A DNA stretch of 64,000 bases from Deltaproteobacteria bacterium (GCA_012729375.1 JAAYDE010000099.1:55902-119901); one strand, 5' to 3'; positions 43,829-53,998 are shown, counted from the stretch's first letter. Notes: a model not told the origin generated them from the sequence alone. Numbers and translations: made by a program.

Positions 43829-46480
43829 TCAACCTTCCGGCGTGGGAAACATGCGCTTGACGAAATCGATTTCCTCGTTGCGGCCACTGACCCAGCCGTC
43901 AAGTTTAGCATCGAGGAGCGCCTTGAGAATCCGCTGAAAGATTATACCAGGCCGGTACCCCAGTTTGACAAGGTCCTTCCCCCTCAGTTCGGGGGCCAGG
44001 TTCCGCCACTGGGAGATGAATTGGGCAAGGAGCCGGCGCGGCCCTTCCCCCTTGGCCAGAGCCATGCCGTACAGAAGCATTTCCAGGGGAAGCGGTTTGA
44101 GCCGGGAAACGATCTCGCTGGCGAGAACGGATTCCCCTCTTTCGCACCGCCATTCCAGATGACGGAGAAAATAATGGAAGTTTTTCCGTTCCGTGGTCAA
44201 CAGCTTTCGGTAGTTTTTGGGGATGGCAAAGCGGCTGCAGACTCCTTGCATGGCATCGTCGTCTAATTGGCAGGTCAGGCAAAGAAAAAGCACCTGCCAG
44301 CGATATATCTTTTCATCCAAAAAGAGCAGTTCGTACCAGTTGATCGCCCGGAAAGCCTCGCCAAAAACATCGATAACTGCCGGGGAGAGGTTGAGAGAGG
44401 GGTGGAGGAACTTGAAGACGTCGAAAACCGTCATCCTTTTTAGCGCCGGCAGGGGATCGCTCTCCTTGAGGATGATGATCAGTTCGTTGAGCAGGCGGCC
44501 GCCGCTCACCCGGTTGAGAAAGCCTTCCCGTACCGCGCTGCGGAGCAGGGACTCGGTATCCTGGCTGATGCGGAACGCGAGCCGCTGCTCCAAGCGGATG
44601 GCGCGGAAAATGCGCGTCGGATCCTCGACGAAACTGAGGTTGTGTAAAACCCGGATGGTACCCTCGCGAAGGTCTCTCTGGCCGCCGAAAAAATCGAGCA
44701 GCTCGCCGAACTGGCCCGGGTTGAGAGTGATGGCCAGGGTGTTGATGGTGAAATCACGGCGGTAAAGATCGATTTTGATGGTGGCGTACTCCACCTGCGG
44801 GAGCGCTCCCGGTTCCAGGTAATATTCCAGCCGCGCCGAGGCGACGTCAATCTTGTAATTGTCGGGAAAGATGATCACCGCGGTGCGGAATTTTTCATGG
44901 CCTCGCACCCGGCATTGGTGACGGCGCCGAAACTCCTCGGCAAAAGCGATGCCGTCCCCGTCGACGACAATGTCGATGTCGAAGTTTTCCTTGCGCAGCA
45001 ACAGATCGCGGGCAAACCCGCCAACGACGAAAACACTCATGCCAAGGTGGTCGCCCACTTCGCCGATGCGGCGCAGCAGCTGGATTCTCTCGGCAGGCAG
45101 CTGAAGGCGCAGCAGGCGGCTGAGCTGTTTGCGCTGAAAACCCTTCTCGCCGCACCGGCTCCCCTCTTTATGCCCCCCGCCAAAAAGACCGGCGCCGGAA
45201 ACCAGTTGCCGCAGCAGGTCGGTGCGGGTAAGAGCGCCGGTCAGCTGTCCTTCGGAAATCACCGGGAAAAAACGCTGGTTTCCCTCCAGCAACAACTCCT
45301 GAAGGACACGGATGGGCGTATCGGGACGCACCGAGACAAATTCGGTGCTCATGTATTCCTTTACCGAGGCTGCCGCCAGGCCGTGATAAAAGGCCTTGTC
45401 GACAAGTTGCCGGGTGACGATACCCAACACGATAGCCTTCCGCACCACCGGCATGGCGTTAAGGTTGTAGCGATTGAGAATTTCCCGCGCCTGGCCGATG
45501 GAAACTCCCTCATCCAGACTTCGCACTGGCGTAGACATGATATCGGCAGCCACCGACCCGCGTCGGACATGGCTTTCCAAAATCAGGGGGAGACGTTCCA
45601 AAACCTGGATCAGGGTCAGTTCGCGGACCGCTGCGGAGGCGGCGAAACCATGGCCGCCGCCACCGAACTCAGCGAGAATTTCCCCCATGGGAATCTCGGC
45701 AAGCCGCGACCGGCCGACGAGAAAGATCCGCCCCGCCATGCGCACGGCGATCACCAGGGCATCGAGGCTCTTCATCTCCTGGACTTTGTGAGCTAAGACA
45801 GCGATGTCTCCAGCGTAATCTTCGGTCGAGGCGTGGGCCACGCCGATCTCCAGGCCGTGGACATAGACCATCGTCAGGGAACGTAAAAGCTGATGAAGAA
45901 GAGCAACCTGCTCCGCGGTCAGCTCGCGGGTCAGAAAATCGCTGACCGTGTTGAGATTGGCTCCGCAGGAAAGAAGAAAAGCCGCCGCCTGATAGTCCCG
46001 TTGAGTGGTCGAGGTGGAGAGGAGGCTGTTGGTGTCTTCGTAGAGGCCGAGCATCATCATGGTCGCTTCATCGGGAGTGGGCCGGATCCCTTTTTCCAGA
46101 AAAATTTCGGCAAAAACCGTGACCGTGGCGCCTACCGCTTCGATATGTTCGACGGTGCCCCGGAGATCCCCCTGACCTTCGACATGATGATCATAGAGAT
46201 GAATCTCCACGTCGGGCCGCATGGCTACGGCGCCGAAGGGGCCGATGCGGCCGCTGTGGTGGACATCGACAAGAACCAGCCTCTTCACCCCGTTCAGGTC
46301 GATCTCTTTTATCCTCTTGAAATCATAAGCATAAATGGCGCTTTTGAGAAAGAATTCACGGAGACTGCGTTCCTGGCCCCCGGCAAAGACCATCTCTGCA
46401 TCGGGGTAAAGTTTCTTGGCGGCAATCATCCCACCAAGACAGTCGAAATCTGCATTCACATGGGTTGTGATGATATCCAT
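43829..46480 (-). CDS. DHH-CBS-tRNA nucleotidyltransferase/poly(A) polymerase fusion
   Basis: 883 residues from ATG 46480. Order: DHH phosphoesterase (about 1-160: HVNADFDCLGG, DVHHSGR, LYDHHVEG), DHHA1 (about 190-305, with FGGGGHGFAAS), two CBS domains (about 310-435; MSTPVRSLDEG and MSTEFVSVRPDT), then a class II nucleotidyltransferase head (VVGGFARDLLLRKENFDIDIVVDGDG near 480, RRDFTINTLAI, and DFFGGQRDL) and an RNA-binding body. The phosphodiesterase core His/Asp residues look intact. In organisms with split CCA enzymes this long form is usually the A-adding one, so an A-adding role is likely but not proven. Confidence 0.88.
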   Translation of the reverse strand: MDIITTHVNADFDCLGGMIAAKKLYPDAEMVFAGGQERSLREFFLKSAIYAYDFKRIKEIDLNGVKRLVLVDVHHSGRIGPFGAVAMRPDVEIHLYDHHVEGQGDLRGTVEHIEAVGATVTVFAEIFLEKGIRPTPDEATMMMLGLYEDTNSLLSTSTTQRDYQAAAFLLSCGANLNTVSDFLTRELTAEQVALLHQLLRSLTMVYVHGLEIGVAHASTEDYAGDIAVLAHKVQEMKSLDALVIAVRMAGRIFLVGRSRLAEIPMGEILAEFGGGGHGFAASAAVRELTLIQVLERLPLILESHVRRGSVAADIMSTPVRSLDEGVSIGQAREILNRYNLNAMPVVRKAIVLGIVTRQLVDKAFYHGLAAASVKEYMSTEFVSVRPDTPIRVLQELLLEGNQRFFPVISEGQLTGALTRTDLLRQLVSGAGLFGGGHKEGSRCGEKGFQRKQLSRLLRLQLPAERIQLLRRIGEVGDHLGMSVFVVGGFARDLLLRKENFDIDIVVDGDGIAFAEEFRRRHQCRVRGHEKFRTAVIIFPDNYKIDVASARLEYYLEPGALPQVEYATIKIDLYRRDFTINTLAITLNPGQFGELLDFFGGQRDLREGTIRVLHNLSFVEDPTRIFRAIRLEQRLAFRISQDTESLLRSAVREGFLNRVSGGRLLNELIIILKESDPLPALKRMTVFDVFKFLHPSLNLSPAVIDVFGEAFRAINWYELLFLDEKIYRWQVLFLCLTCQLDDDAMQGVCSRFAIPKNYRKLLTTERKNFHYFLRHLEWRCERGESVLASEIVSRLKPLPLEMLLYGMALAKGEGPRRLLAQFISQWRNLAPELRGKDLVKLGYRPGIIFQRILKALLDAKLDGWVSGRNEEIDFVKRMFPTPEG

Positions 46481-46563
46481 GAAGAGGTCCAAGCTTTTTC
46501 AGGAGGAAAGGGAAAGCGGAGCAAAAGGTCAGGGCGATCCGAAAAGTTTTTTTCGTCCGCAGG

Positions 46564-47562
46564 CTAATCGGTGACGAGGCTGCCTACCAGAGGGCCGAGG
46601 CTGGCGAGTCCCTGCCCGCGGCAGAAACGTTCCAGACCGTCGACGATGGAGATCATGGCACCTGGCGCCACGAAATTGGCCGATCCCACCTGGAGCGCCG
46701 TCGCTCCGGCGATGATGAACTGAAGGGCGTCTTCAATGTTGCAAATGCCGCCGATGCCGATGACCGGAATTTTCACCTGGCGCGCCACCTGATAGACCAT
46801 GCGCAGCGCCACCGGCATGATGGCCGGGCCGGAAAGCCCGCCGGTGATGTTGGCCAGCCGCGGCCGCCGGCTGTGGATGTCGATACTCATCCCGGTCAGG
46901 GTATTGATGCAGCTGACCGCGTCGGCTCCGGCATCCTCAACCGCTCGAGCGATAACGGTGATATCGGTGATGTTGGGGGTCAGCTTGACGATCAGGGTTT
47001 TGGCGATGCGCCGCCGGACGAGGGAAACCACCCCATGGGCGGCCTGGGGATCAGTGCCGAAGACGATGCCCCCCTGCTTGACGTTAGGGCAGGAGATATT
47101 GACCTCCACCGCCGCCACGCCGGGCAAATCGGCCAGACGGGCGGCAACCTCGCCGTATTCCTCAAGGGTGTTGCCGAAAAAGTTGACAATCACCGGGGTG
47201 TCGATGCCCTTCAGGAAGGGCAGCTTGTCACGGATGAAGGCGTCGACGCCGACGTTCTGCAGGCCGACGGCGTTGAGCATGCCGCCGACCGTTTCGGCGA
47301 TGCGCGGAGTGGGGTTGCCGGCTTTGGGACGCAGGGATAAACCCTTGGTCACGATGGCCCCGATCCTCTCCAGGTCGATGAGTCGGGCGTACTCCTTGCC
47401 GTAGCCGAAGGTTCCCGAAGCCGGCATGACCGGATTGCGCAGTTTGAGACCGCCGATGCTCACGGAAAGATCGGGTTTTCCGGCAGAGTTTCCCTGGCCT
47501 GCCTGTTTTGCGGATGAATCCTGCGCGCTCTTCACCTTGTCCCTGCCTTCCTGCTCCATCAT
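46564..47562 (-). CDS. pyrD: Dihydroorotate dehydrogenase B (NAD+) catalytic subunit
   Basis: 332 residues from ATG 47562, which overlaps the pyrK stop as ATGA. After a charged N-terminal stretch of about 28 residues comes the class 1B enzyme: [59 protein letters not shown]-like [14 protein letters not shown], the active-site Cys in [26 protein letters not shown], and the FMN-binding [25 protein letters not shown]. Oxidises dihydroorotate to orotate with electrons passed to PyrK. Confidence 0.96.
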   Translation of the reverse strand: MMEQEGRDKVKSAQDSSAKQAGQGNSAGKPDLSVSIGGLKLRNPVMPASGTFGYGKEYARLIDLERIGAIVTKGLSLRPKAGNPTPRIAETVGGMLNAVGLQNVGVDAFIRDKLPFLKGIDTPVIVNFFGNTLEEYGEVAARLADLPGVAAVEVNISCPNVKQGGIVFGTDPQAAHGVVSLVRRRIAKTLIVKLTPNITDITVIARAVEDAGADAVSCINTLTGMSIDIHSRRPRLANITGGLSGPAIMPVALRMVYQVARQVKIPVIGIGGICNIEDALQFIIAGATALQVGSANFVAPGAMISIVDGLERFCRGQGLASLGPLVGSLVTD

Positions 47563-48383
47563 GACCACTGACTCCAGTCGACGTCGCGGCTCCAGAACAC
47601 CGGCCCGTCCTCGCAGACCGTCAACTGACGGGGGGACTGATCGCTGTGCCCCGCCCCTTTGATTACGCAGCCGAGACAGGCGCCGACACCGCACCCCATC
47701 AAGGCTTCCAGTGATACTTGCAGTGGAACTTCATAACTATTGCAAATTGAGTTGATTTTTCTGAGCATGGGGACAGGACCGCAGGCCATGACCACGGCCG
47801 GAATCCGCTCCTCGAGGCGCTGTTCCAGAACCTCCGTCACCAGCCCTTTGCAGCCCAGGCTGCCGTCATCGGTGGAAACGTAGGTCTCGATCCCCTGCCT
47901 TTCGAATTCCGTCACCGCCAAAACCTCTTCGCGGCAGCGGGCCCCGAGCAGAAGATCGACCCGGCGGTCGCGGACAAGAGTCTCTCCCGTCATAAACAGA
48001 GGCGCTACGCCAATGCCGCCCGCCACCAGAATCACATCCCCGGCGCCGCATTCGAGATCAAAGCCATTGCCCAGAGGACCGAGGATGTCGACCCGGTCGC
48101 CGCCATGGAGAGCAGCCATAATGGCGGTTCCCTGGCCGACCACCTTGTAAAGGAGTTCCACATATTCGCGGCAGGGCAGGCCGTCGCATTCGGGAGGAAG
48201 GACACCGGTGCGAAAAACGCAGAAGGGACGCCGCAGAAAAGGAGCCGGGTTCCTCTGGACGCGCACCATGACGAACTGACCGGGGTGCAACTCTTTGCCA
48301 AAATCGGGCGCGAGCACCCGCATGCGAAAGAAACCGGGAGAAATCTCCTGGTTGGACAAAACGGTCGTGTTGAAGTCTTTCAC
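47559..48383 (-). CDS. pyrK: Dihydroorotate dehydrogenase electron transfer subunit
   Basis: 274 residues from GTG 48383 (GAGG eight bases upstream). FAD-binding domain with [25 protein letters not shown]-binding portion with [16 protein letters not shown] and [11 protein letters not shown], and the C-terminal [2Fe-2S] cysteines in [19 protein letters not shown] and later VCEDGPVF, the hallmark of PyrK. Couples PyrD to NAD+. Lies 10 bases after rimI. Confidence 0.95.
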   Translation of the reverse strand: MKDFNTTVLSNQEISPGFFRMRVLAPDFGKELHPGQFVMVRVQRNPAPFLRRPFCVFRTGVLPPECDGLPCREYVELLYKVVGQGTAIMAALHGGDRVDILGPLGNGFDLECGAGDVILVAGGIGVAPLFMTGETLVRDRRVDLLLGARCREEVLAVTEFERQGIETYVSTDDGSLGCKGLVTEVLEQRLEERIPAVVMACGPVPMLRKINSICNSYEVPLQVSLEALMGCGVGACLGCVIKGAGHSDQSPRQLTVCEDGPVFWSRDVDWSQWS

Positions 48384-48393
48384 ATCTTTTTCC

Positions 48394-48888
48394 TCAATGA
48401 TTGTTGACGCCCGCAGCTATCCACTCCATCAGCAGGGCATCCTCTCCGTCACCGTAATAGGCTTTGCGGACGCCGCTCTCCCGGAACCCGCAGGAGCGGT
48501 AGAGGGCGATGGCCCCGGCATTGCCGATGCGCACTTCCAGAAAGGCCAGGCGCACTTTTTCTCCGTGGAAGAGAGCGTTTTCCAGCAGGCGTCGGGCCAC
48601 GCCCCGCCGCCGGAAACGGGGGGCGACGGCCAGATTGATGATACTGATTTCCTCCAGCAGCAGATGATAACAGAGATAACCGGCCGCTTGGTCGTCTATG
48701 AACAGAAGATCGATGCGGGAGTGGAGATTCTCCAACTCCCCTTTGAATAGCGTAGCGGGCCATGGATGGCGCTGGGATTCCCGCTCCAGTTGTGCGAGGA
48801 TCTCCAGATCGGCGAGGCCGACCCGGCGAACGGTCACTTGGGCAGCACCCAACTGACTTGTTTCGTCCGCCGAGGAGCAACTCTTCAT
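48394..48888 (-). CDS. rimI: Ribosomal-protein-alanine N-acetyltransferase RimI
   Basis: 164 residues from ATG 48888, with GGAG six bases upstream. GNAT fold: ERESQRHPWPATLFKGEL near residue 35, then the acetyl-CoA motif INLAVAPRFRRRGVARRLLENAL, LEVRIGNAGAIALYRSCGFRESGVRKAYY. Acetylates the N-terminus of ribosomal protein S18. First gene of the operon extending through rluB and driven by a strong predicted promoter at 48957-48985. Confidence 0.9.
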   Translation of the reverse strand: MKSCSSADETSQLGAAQVTVRRVGLADLEILAQLERESQRHPWPATLFKGELENLHSRIDLLFIDDQAAGYLCYHLLLEEISIINLAVAPRFRRRGVARRLLENALFHGEKVRLAFLEVRIGNAGAIALYRSCGFRESGVRKAYYGDGEDALLMEWIAAGVNNH

Positions 48889-48956
48889 CATCCGCTCCTT
48901 GTCCATTTCATCGCCGATTCAGGCCTCTGGAACTGCCGTCGTTGTCCCATGCCGTC

Positions 48957-48985
48957 ATCATAGTTCAAGCCATGCGGAGTGTAAA
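48957..48985 (-). promoter_or_regulatory. Predicted sigma-70 promoter of the rimI-pyrKD-rluB operon
   Basis: Minus strand -35 TTTACA (48985-48980), 17-base spacer, -10 TATGAT (48962-48957); five of six consensus bases in each box. Start expected near 48950, about 60 bases upstream of the rimI ATG. Confidence 0.7.
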
Positions 48986-49037
48986 GATCAATGGCCGCCA
49001 ACCCTGGGGAAGTACCCTATTCGTTCCGGTTTGCTGT

Positions 49038-49065
49038 TGACATTGCAAAGGTTATTGGTATATGA
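49038..49065 (+). promoter_or_regulatory. Predicted sigma-70 promoter of purM-purN
   Basis: TTGACA (49038-49043), 16-base spacer, TATATG (49060-49065). The -10 box overlaps an in-frame ATG at 49062, which argues that translation begins instead at GTG 49104. Divergent from the rimI promoter 53 bases away. Confidence 0.6.
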
Positions 49066-49103
49066 GGAGTGTCCGAGATCATCGTCAGGAAAGGGAAGAA
49101 AAA

Positions 49104-50153
<1,050 letters not shown>

Positions 50154-50179
50154 GTCACTCTTTCCCTTGACCACGGAAA

Positions 50180-50803
50180 ATGACTCAGAAAATCCGCATC
50201 GCAGCTTTGGTTTCGGGCCGGGGGACCAATCTCCAGGCCATCGTCGACGGTTGCCGTCAAGGATTGATCGACGGCGAAGTGGTTTTGACGATCACCAACA
50301 GAGCCCAGGCCGGAGCCGTCGACCGCTGCCGGCGGGAGGGAATCCCCTGCCTCTACGTCGACAACCGCCGCTTTTCCTCCCGCGAATCATTCGACGCCGA
50401 GGTGGCATCGACGCTGCGTCAGGCACGGGTGGACCTGGTGATCCTGGCCGGTTTCATGCGGCTCCTGACGCCGGTTCTGATCCGTGCCTTTGACGGACGA
50501 ATCATGAATATTCACCCCTCCCTCCTCCCCTCTTTTCCCGGCCTTCATCCCCAGCAACAGGCCGTGGATCACGGTGTCCGTTTCACCGGCTGCACCGTCC
50601 ATTTCGTGGACGAAGGGGTGGACAGCGGTCCGATCATCCTTCAGGCCGTGGTGCCCGTTCTTGATGACGACAACGAGGAGAGCCTGCGGCAACGCATCCT
50701 CCACCAGGAACATATCGTTTATCCCCAAGCCATTCAACTGTTCGCCCAGGGTCGACTCAAGATCGAAGGGCGGCGCGTCCGCATCCTCTCTTCATCAGGG
50801 TAG
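50180..50803 (+). CDS. purN: Phosphoribosylglycinamide formyltransferase
   Basis: 207 residues. Folate-dependent GAR transformylase: ALVSGRGTNLQAIVDGC, FDAEVASTLRQARVDLVILAGFMRLLTP, the catalytic segment IMNIHPSLLPSFPGLHPQQQAVDHGVRFTGCTVHFVDEGVDSGPIILQ with the conserved Asn, His and Asp, and LRQRILHQEHIVYPQAI. Third step of purine synthesis. In the purM-purN-DUF523 transcription unit. Confidence 0.97.
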   Translation: MTQKIRIAALVSGRGTNLQAIVDGCRQGLIDGEVVLTITNRAQAGAVDRCRREGIPCLYVDNRRFSSRESFDAEVASTLRQARVDLVILAGFMRLLTPVLIRAFDGRIMNIHPSLLPSFPGLHPQQQAVDHGVRFTGCTVHFVDEGVDSGPIILQAVVPVLDDDNEESLRQRILHQEHIVYPQAIQLFAQGRLKIEGRRVRILSSSG

Positions 50804-50825
50804 GAGCCACCCCGGAACCGACATC

Positions 50826-51314
50826 ATGCCCACCACCATCCTGGTCAGTGCCTGTCTACTGGGAATTCACTGTCGCTATGACGGTGCCGCCAAACCCGAC
50901 CTCCGGGTCAAGGATTTCCTGATCCGCAAAGAACTCATCCCGATCCCCGTGTGTCCGGAACAACTGGGCGGACTGCCCACGCCCCGGACCCCCTGTCGTT
51001 TTGCCGAAGGAAGCGGCAAGGAGGTCATTACCGGCAACGCCGAGGTCTTCAGCCGCGACGGATGCCGCTTGACCGAGACCTTTCTCGTCGGTGCCAAAGA
51101 AACCTTGGAAATCGCCCGTCAATGCGGGTGCCGCCTCGCTCTGCTCAAGGAACGGAGCCCCAGTTGCGGGGTTCGCCAATGCTACCGGGGAGATCATTTG
51201 CTGGCGGGGATGGGAGTGACGACGGCCTTGTTGGCGGAGCGCGGGATCACCGTATTCAGCGAAGAAGAACTGGACGAACTCGAGTGGTGCCTGCAGGGGA
51301 GCCGGTTTACCTGA
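50826..51314 (+). CDS. DUF523 family protein
   Basis: 162 residues. DUF523 signature: ILVSACLLGIHCRYDGAAKP, IPVCPEQLGGLPTPRTPC, FLVGAKETLEIARQCGCRLALLKERSPSCG. Four or more conserved Cys (two in the N-terminal SACLLGIHC, C-PEQ, TPC, SPSCG) suggest metal or iron-sulfur binding. Function unknown in this family. Starts 22 bases after purN in the same direction, so cotranscription is likely; a hairpin without a clear U tract follows. Confidence 0.88.
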   Translation: MPTTILVSACLLGIHCRYDGAAKPDLRVKDFLIRKELIPIPVCPEQLGGLPTPRTPCRFAEGSGKEVITGNAEVFSRDGCRLTETFLVGAKETLEIARQCGCRLALLKERSPSCGVRQCYRGDHLLAGMGVTTALLAERGITVFSEEELDELEWCLQGSRFT

Positions 51315-51332
51315 AAATTTCGGGGGGCGGCG

Positions 51333-51355
51333 CGGCGTTTCCTGAAAGAACGCCG
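51333..51355 (+). terminator. Possible terminator hairpin after DUF523
   Basis: CGGCGTT (51333-51339) pairs with AACGCCG (51349-51355) over a 9-base loop; only TTT follows. It lies 18 bases after the stop. Confidence 0.4.
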
Positions 51356-51440
51356 TTTCCGCTACAAAAATCCCCTTGTATTCACCGCCAAGAGATGATA
51401 ATAACTTGGATTTGTTAAATCATCCCAGGAGGTTTTTTCA

Positions 51441-51632
51441 ATGTCCCGTATATGTGATGTCTGTGGTAAAAAATCGATAACCGGCAATAACGTCAGCCAT
51501 GCCCACAACAAAACCAAGAAAACCTGGCTACCGAATCTGCAGAAGATCAAGGCAGTCGAAGGCGGCGGGGTCAAAAAGCTTACCATCTGCACCCGTTGCA
51601 TCCGCAACGGCGCCGTAACCAAGGCTGTTTAA
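51441..51632 (+). CDS. rpmB: 50S ribosomal protein L28
   Basis: 63 residues. [37 protein letters not shown] is typical L28, and the zinc-binding form is shown by CDVC near residue 5 and CTRCIRNG near residue 50. A consensus AGGAGG lies 6-8 bases before the ATG at 51441. Monocistronic, followed by a structured element whose last hairpin is followed by seven T. Confidence 0.96.
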   Translation: MSRICDVCGKKSITGNNVSHAHNKTKKTWLPNLQKIKAVEGGGVKKLTICTRCIRNGAVTKAV

Positions 51633-51650
51633 GTAGAAAAACGCCTCATA

Positions 51651-51773
51651 GGGGCTTTGGCAAAAGTCTCCCGATCCGCTTTCCCCTGCGTCCAGTCGCC
51701 TGGGGGAAAGCGGCCGTTCCGACTCCCTTCCCGGAATGGTTCGGACGGTTTCAGGGACTTTTGCAAAAGTCTC
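51651..51773. repeat. 123-bp structured element bounded by near-identical palindromic 20-mers
   Basis: The left end GGGGCTTTGGCAAAAGTCTC (51651-51670) and right end GGGACTTTTGCAAAAGTCTC (51754-51773) match at 18 of 20 positions; the right copy contains the perfect 16-bp palindrome GACTTTTGCAAAAGTC. Between them is a perfect 11-bp hairpin, CCGCTTTCCCC (51676-51686) with GGGGAAAGCGG (51703-51713), then an imperfect hairpin CCGTTCCGA (51714-51722) with TCGGACGG (51741-51748). It has no open reading frame. It fills most of the gap between convergent rpmB and rel. Possible small palindromic mobile element or structured 3' untranslated region. Confidence 0.65.
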
Positions 51774-51780
51774 TTTTTTT
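51757..51780 (+). terminator. Probable rpmB terminator
   Basis: GACTTTTGCAAAAGTC (palindromic stem, 51757-51772) followed by TCTTTTTTT. The stem is AT-rich, so strength is uncertain. Confidence 0.55.
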
Positions 51781-51844
51781 TGCAGTTTTCCCGGCGACCG
51801 CTGCCTACCCTTTGGTCAAGCTGAAACGAACTATTTTCCCCTGA

Positions 51845-53998
51845 TCAGCTTCTGACCCTCTCCACCTTGTAGACATCCTTCACCCTCATCAAGGCGTTGA
51901 ACACCTTGTTGAGATGGTTCAAGTCGTTGACCTCGATCTCAAAGAGGTTGATACCCTGATCCCCGTTGCGGGAGGTGATGGTGGCGCTGACGATGTTGGC
52001 CTCGCTATCAGTGATGGCGCCGGTGATGGCGGCGAGCACCCCTTTGCGGTCATGGCAGAGAACGCGGATCTTGACGGAGCGGTTGGCGTTTTCCTTCTGA
52101 TCCCAGGTGACCTCGACGCAGCGCTCCGGATCCTCTTCGGCGATATGGGGGCAGTCGGCGGTGTGCACGGTGATGCCCCTGCCGCGGGTGATAAAACCGA
52201 TGGCACTGTCGCCGGGCAGCGGGTTGCAACATTTGGCGAAACGGAAAAGCACGTTGTCCAGACCGTGAATGCGGATGGCTGAAGAAGAAGGGGTCGGCCG
52301 CGGTTTGGCGATTCCCGTCGGCGGCAGGGACGGCGCCGCCTCCGCCCGCTCCTCTTCGGGAAGCACCCGGCTGACGATCTGTCCCAGGGTGACTTTCCCG
52401 TAACCGAGGGCGGCCAGGACATCCTCTTCACCCTTGAAGCCCAGTTCGTGGATGGCTTTCTGAAAAGGTTCCCCCATCAGCGTCTTCTTCAGCGCCATGC
52501 CATGCCTGCGTAACTCCTTTTCCAGGAGTTCCTTGCCGATTTCAATGCTCTTGCCACGCTCCTCGGTCTTGATCCATTGGCGTATCTTGTTGCGCGCTTT
52601 GGTCGTTTTGGCGAAATTTAGCCAATCTTTGCTGGGCTTCTGATTGGTCGAGGAGACGATCTCGACGATGTTGCCGTTGACCAGCTCCGTTCTCAGGGGG
52701 ACCAGGCGGCCGTCGACCTTGGCGCCGGTGCAGTGGTCTCCCAATTGGGAATGAACGCTGTAGGCAAAATCGATGGGGGTAGACCCCTTGGGAAGCTCCT
52801 TGACCTCCCCCGTGGGGGTGAAGACAAAAACCGAATCGGAGAGCAGATCGAACTTGACCGACCGCATGAACTCGCGGGAATCGGTCAGCTCCTGCTGCCA
52901 CTCGAGCAGCTTGCGCAGCCAGGCCAGCTGGCCGCTCTCGCCGGCGGCGGCGGAAGCGGCGACGCGCCCCTCCTTGTACATCCAATGAGCGGCGATCCCT
53001 TCTTCCGCCACCCGGTGCATCTGTTCGGTGCGGATCTGCACCTCCATGCGTTCCCCGTAGGGACCGATGACGGTGGTGTGCAGGGACTGATACATGTTGG
53101 CCTTGGGCATGGCGATGTAATCCTTGAAGCGCCCCGGAATCGGCTTCCAGGTGGAGTGGATGATGCCCAGCACCGCGTAGCATTCACTGAGTTCGCGGAC
53201 GATGATGCGGAACGCGGCGAGATCGTAGACCTGGTCGAAATCGATTCCCTGACGCTCCATTTTGAGATAGATCGAATAGAGATGCTTGGCCCGTCCGGTC
53301 ACTTTCCCCACCAGGCCATGCTCCGCCAGTTTCTGCTCGATCTTGCGCTTCGCCTCGTCGATATACTCGTCCCGCTCCCTTTTCTTCTTGGCCACCCTGG
53401 AAGCCAGTTCGTAATAGACTTCCGGCATCAGAAAGCGGAATGAATAGTCCTCCAGGTCGCATTTGATCCAACTGATGCCGAGACGGTTGGCGAGGGGCGC
53501 ATAGATGTCGAAGGTTTCCTGGGCCACCTGCCGGCGCACCGCTTCGGGCTGGCGCGGCAACAGGCGCATGTTGTCAAGGCGGTCGGCCAGTTTGACGATG
53601 ACGACGCGGATATCCCGGGCGGTGGCCAGCAGCATCTTGCGGAAATTCTCGGCCTGGCGTTCGGCCACATTGCGGAAGGACATGCGGCCGATCTGGGTCA
53701 CTCCGTCCACCAGTTCAGCGACCACATCACCGAAAAGGGATTTCAGGGTCTGCCGGTCGGTCAGGTTCTCCTCGAGGGTATCATGGACGAGGCCGGTGAC
53801 CACCGTCTCCACGTCCATTTTCAGGCGGGCCAGGAGATAACCGACTTCCAGGGGATGGTTCAGATAGGGTTCCCCGGCGAGGTTTTCCTCGCCCTTGTGA
53901 ACCTTGGCGCTGAAAACATAGGCTTTCTCGAGAAGTTCGCAGTCGATGTCCGCGTTATAGGTGCGGACTTCCTCGAGAATGTCGTTCAATCGGATCAT
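51845..53998 (-). CDS. rel: RelA/SpoT-type (p)ppGpp synthetase with altered hydrolase site
   Basis: 717 residues from ATG 53998 (ATG 54043 is in frame but has no ribosome site). Domains: HD hydrolase (about 25-180), synthetase (about 225-340) with GRAKHLYSIYLKM, PGRFKDYIAMPKANMYQSLHTTVIG and MEVQIRT, TGS (FVFTPTGEVKELPKGSTPIDFAYSVHSQLGD), a zinc-finger-like RFAKCCNPLPGDSAIGFITRGRGITVHTADCP, and ACT. The RFKD motif is the bifunctional (SpoT/Rel) class. In the hydrolase, the usual HDxxED reads HDTLEE, the RxSGEP Arg is Asn (ENLAGEP), and DRLHNM reads DRLDNM. Last gene after yicC-gmk-rpoZ. Confidence 0.94.
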   Translation of the reverse strand: MIRLNDILEEVRTYNADIDCELLEKAYVFSAKVHKGEENLAGEPYLNHPLEVGYLLARLKMDVETVVTGLVHDTLEENLTDRQTLKSLFGDVVAELVDGVTQIGRMSFRNVAERQAENFRKMLLATARDIRVVIVKLADRLDNMRLLPRQPEAVRRQVAQETFDIYAPLANRLGISWIKCDLEDYSFRFLMPEVYYELASRVAKKKRERDEYIDEAKRKIEQKLAEHGLVGKVTGRAKHLYSIYLKMERQGIDFDQVYDLAAFRIIVRELSECYAVLGIIHSTWKPIPGRFKDYIAMPKANMYQSLHTTVIGPYGERMEVQIRTEQMHRVAEEGIAAHWMYKEGRVAASAAAGESGQLAWLRKLLEWQQELTDSREFMRSVKFDLLSDSVFVFTPTGEVKELPKGSTPIDFAYSVHSQLGDHCTGAKVDGRLVPLRTELVNGNIVEIVSSTNQKPSKDWLNFAKTTKARNKIRQWIKTEERGKSIEIGKELLEKELRRHGMALKKTLMGEPFQKAIHELGFKGEEDVLAALGYGKVTLGQIVSRVLPEEERAEAAPSLPPTGIAKPRPTPSSSAIRIHGLDNVLFRFAKCCNPLPGDSAIGFITRGRGITVHTADCPHIAEEDPERCVEVTWDQKENANRSVKIRVLCHDRKGVLAAITGAITDSEANIVSATITSRNGDQGINLFEIEVNDLNHLNKVFNALMRVKDVYKVERVRS

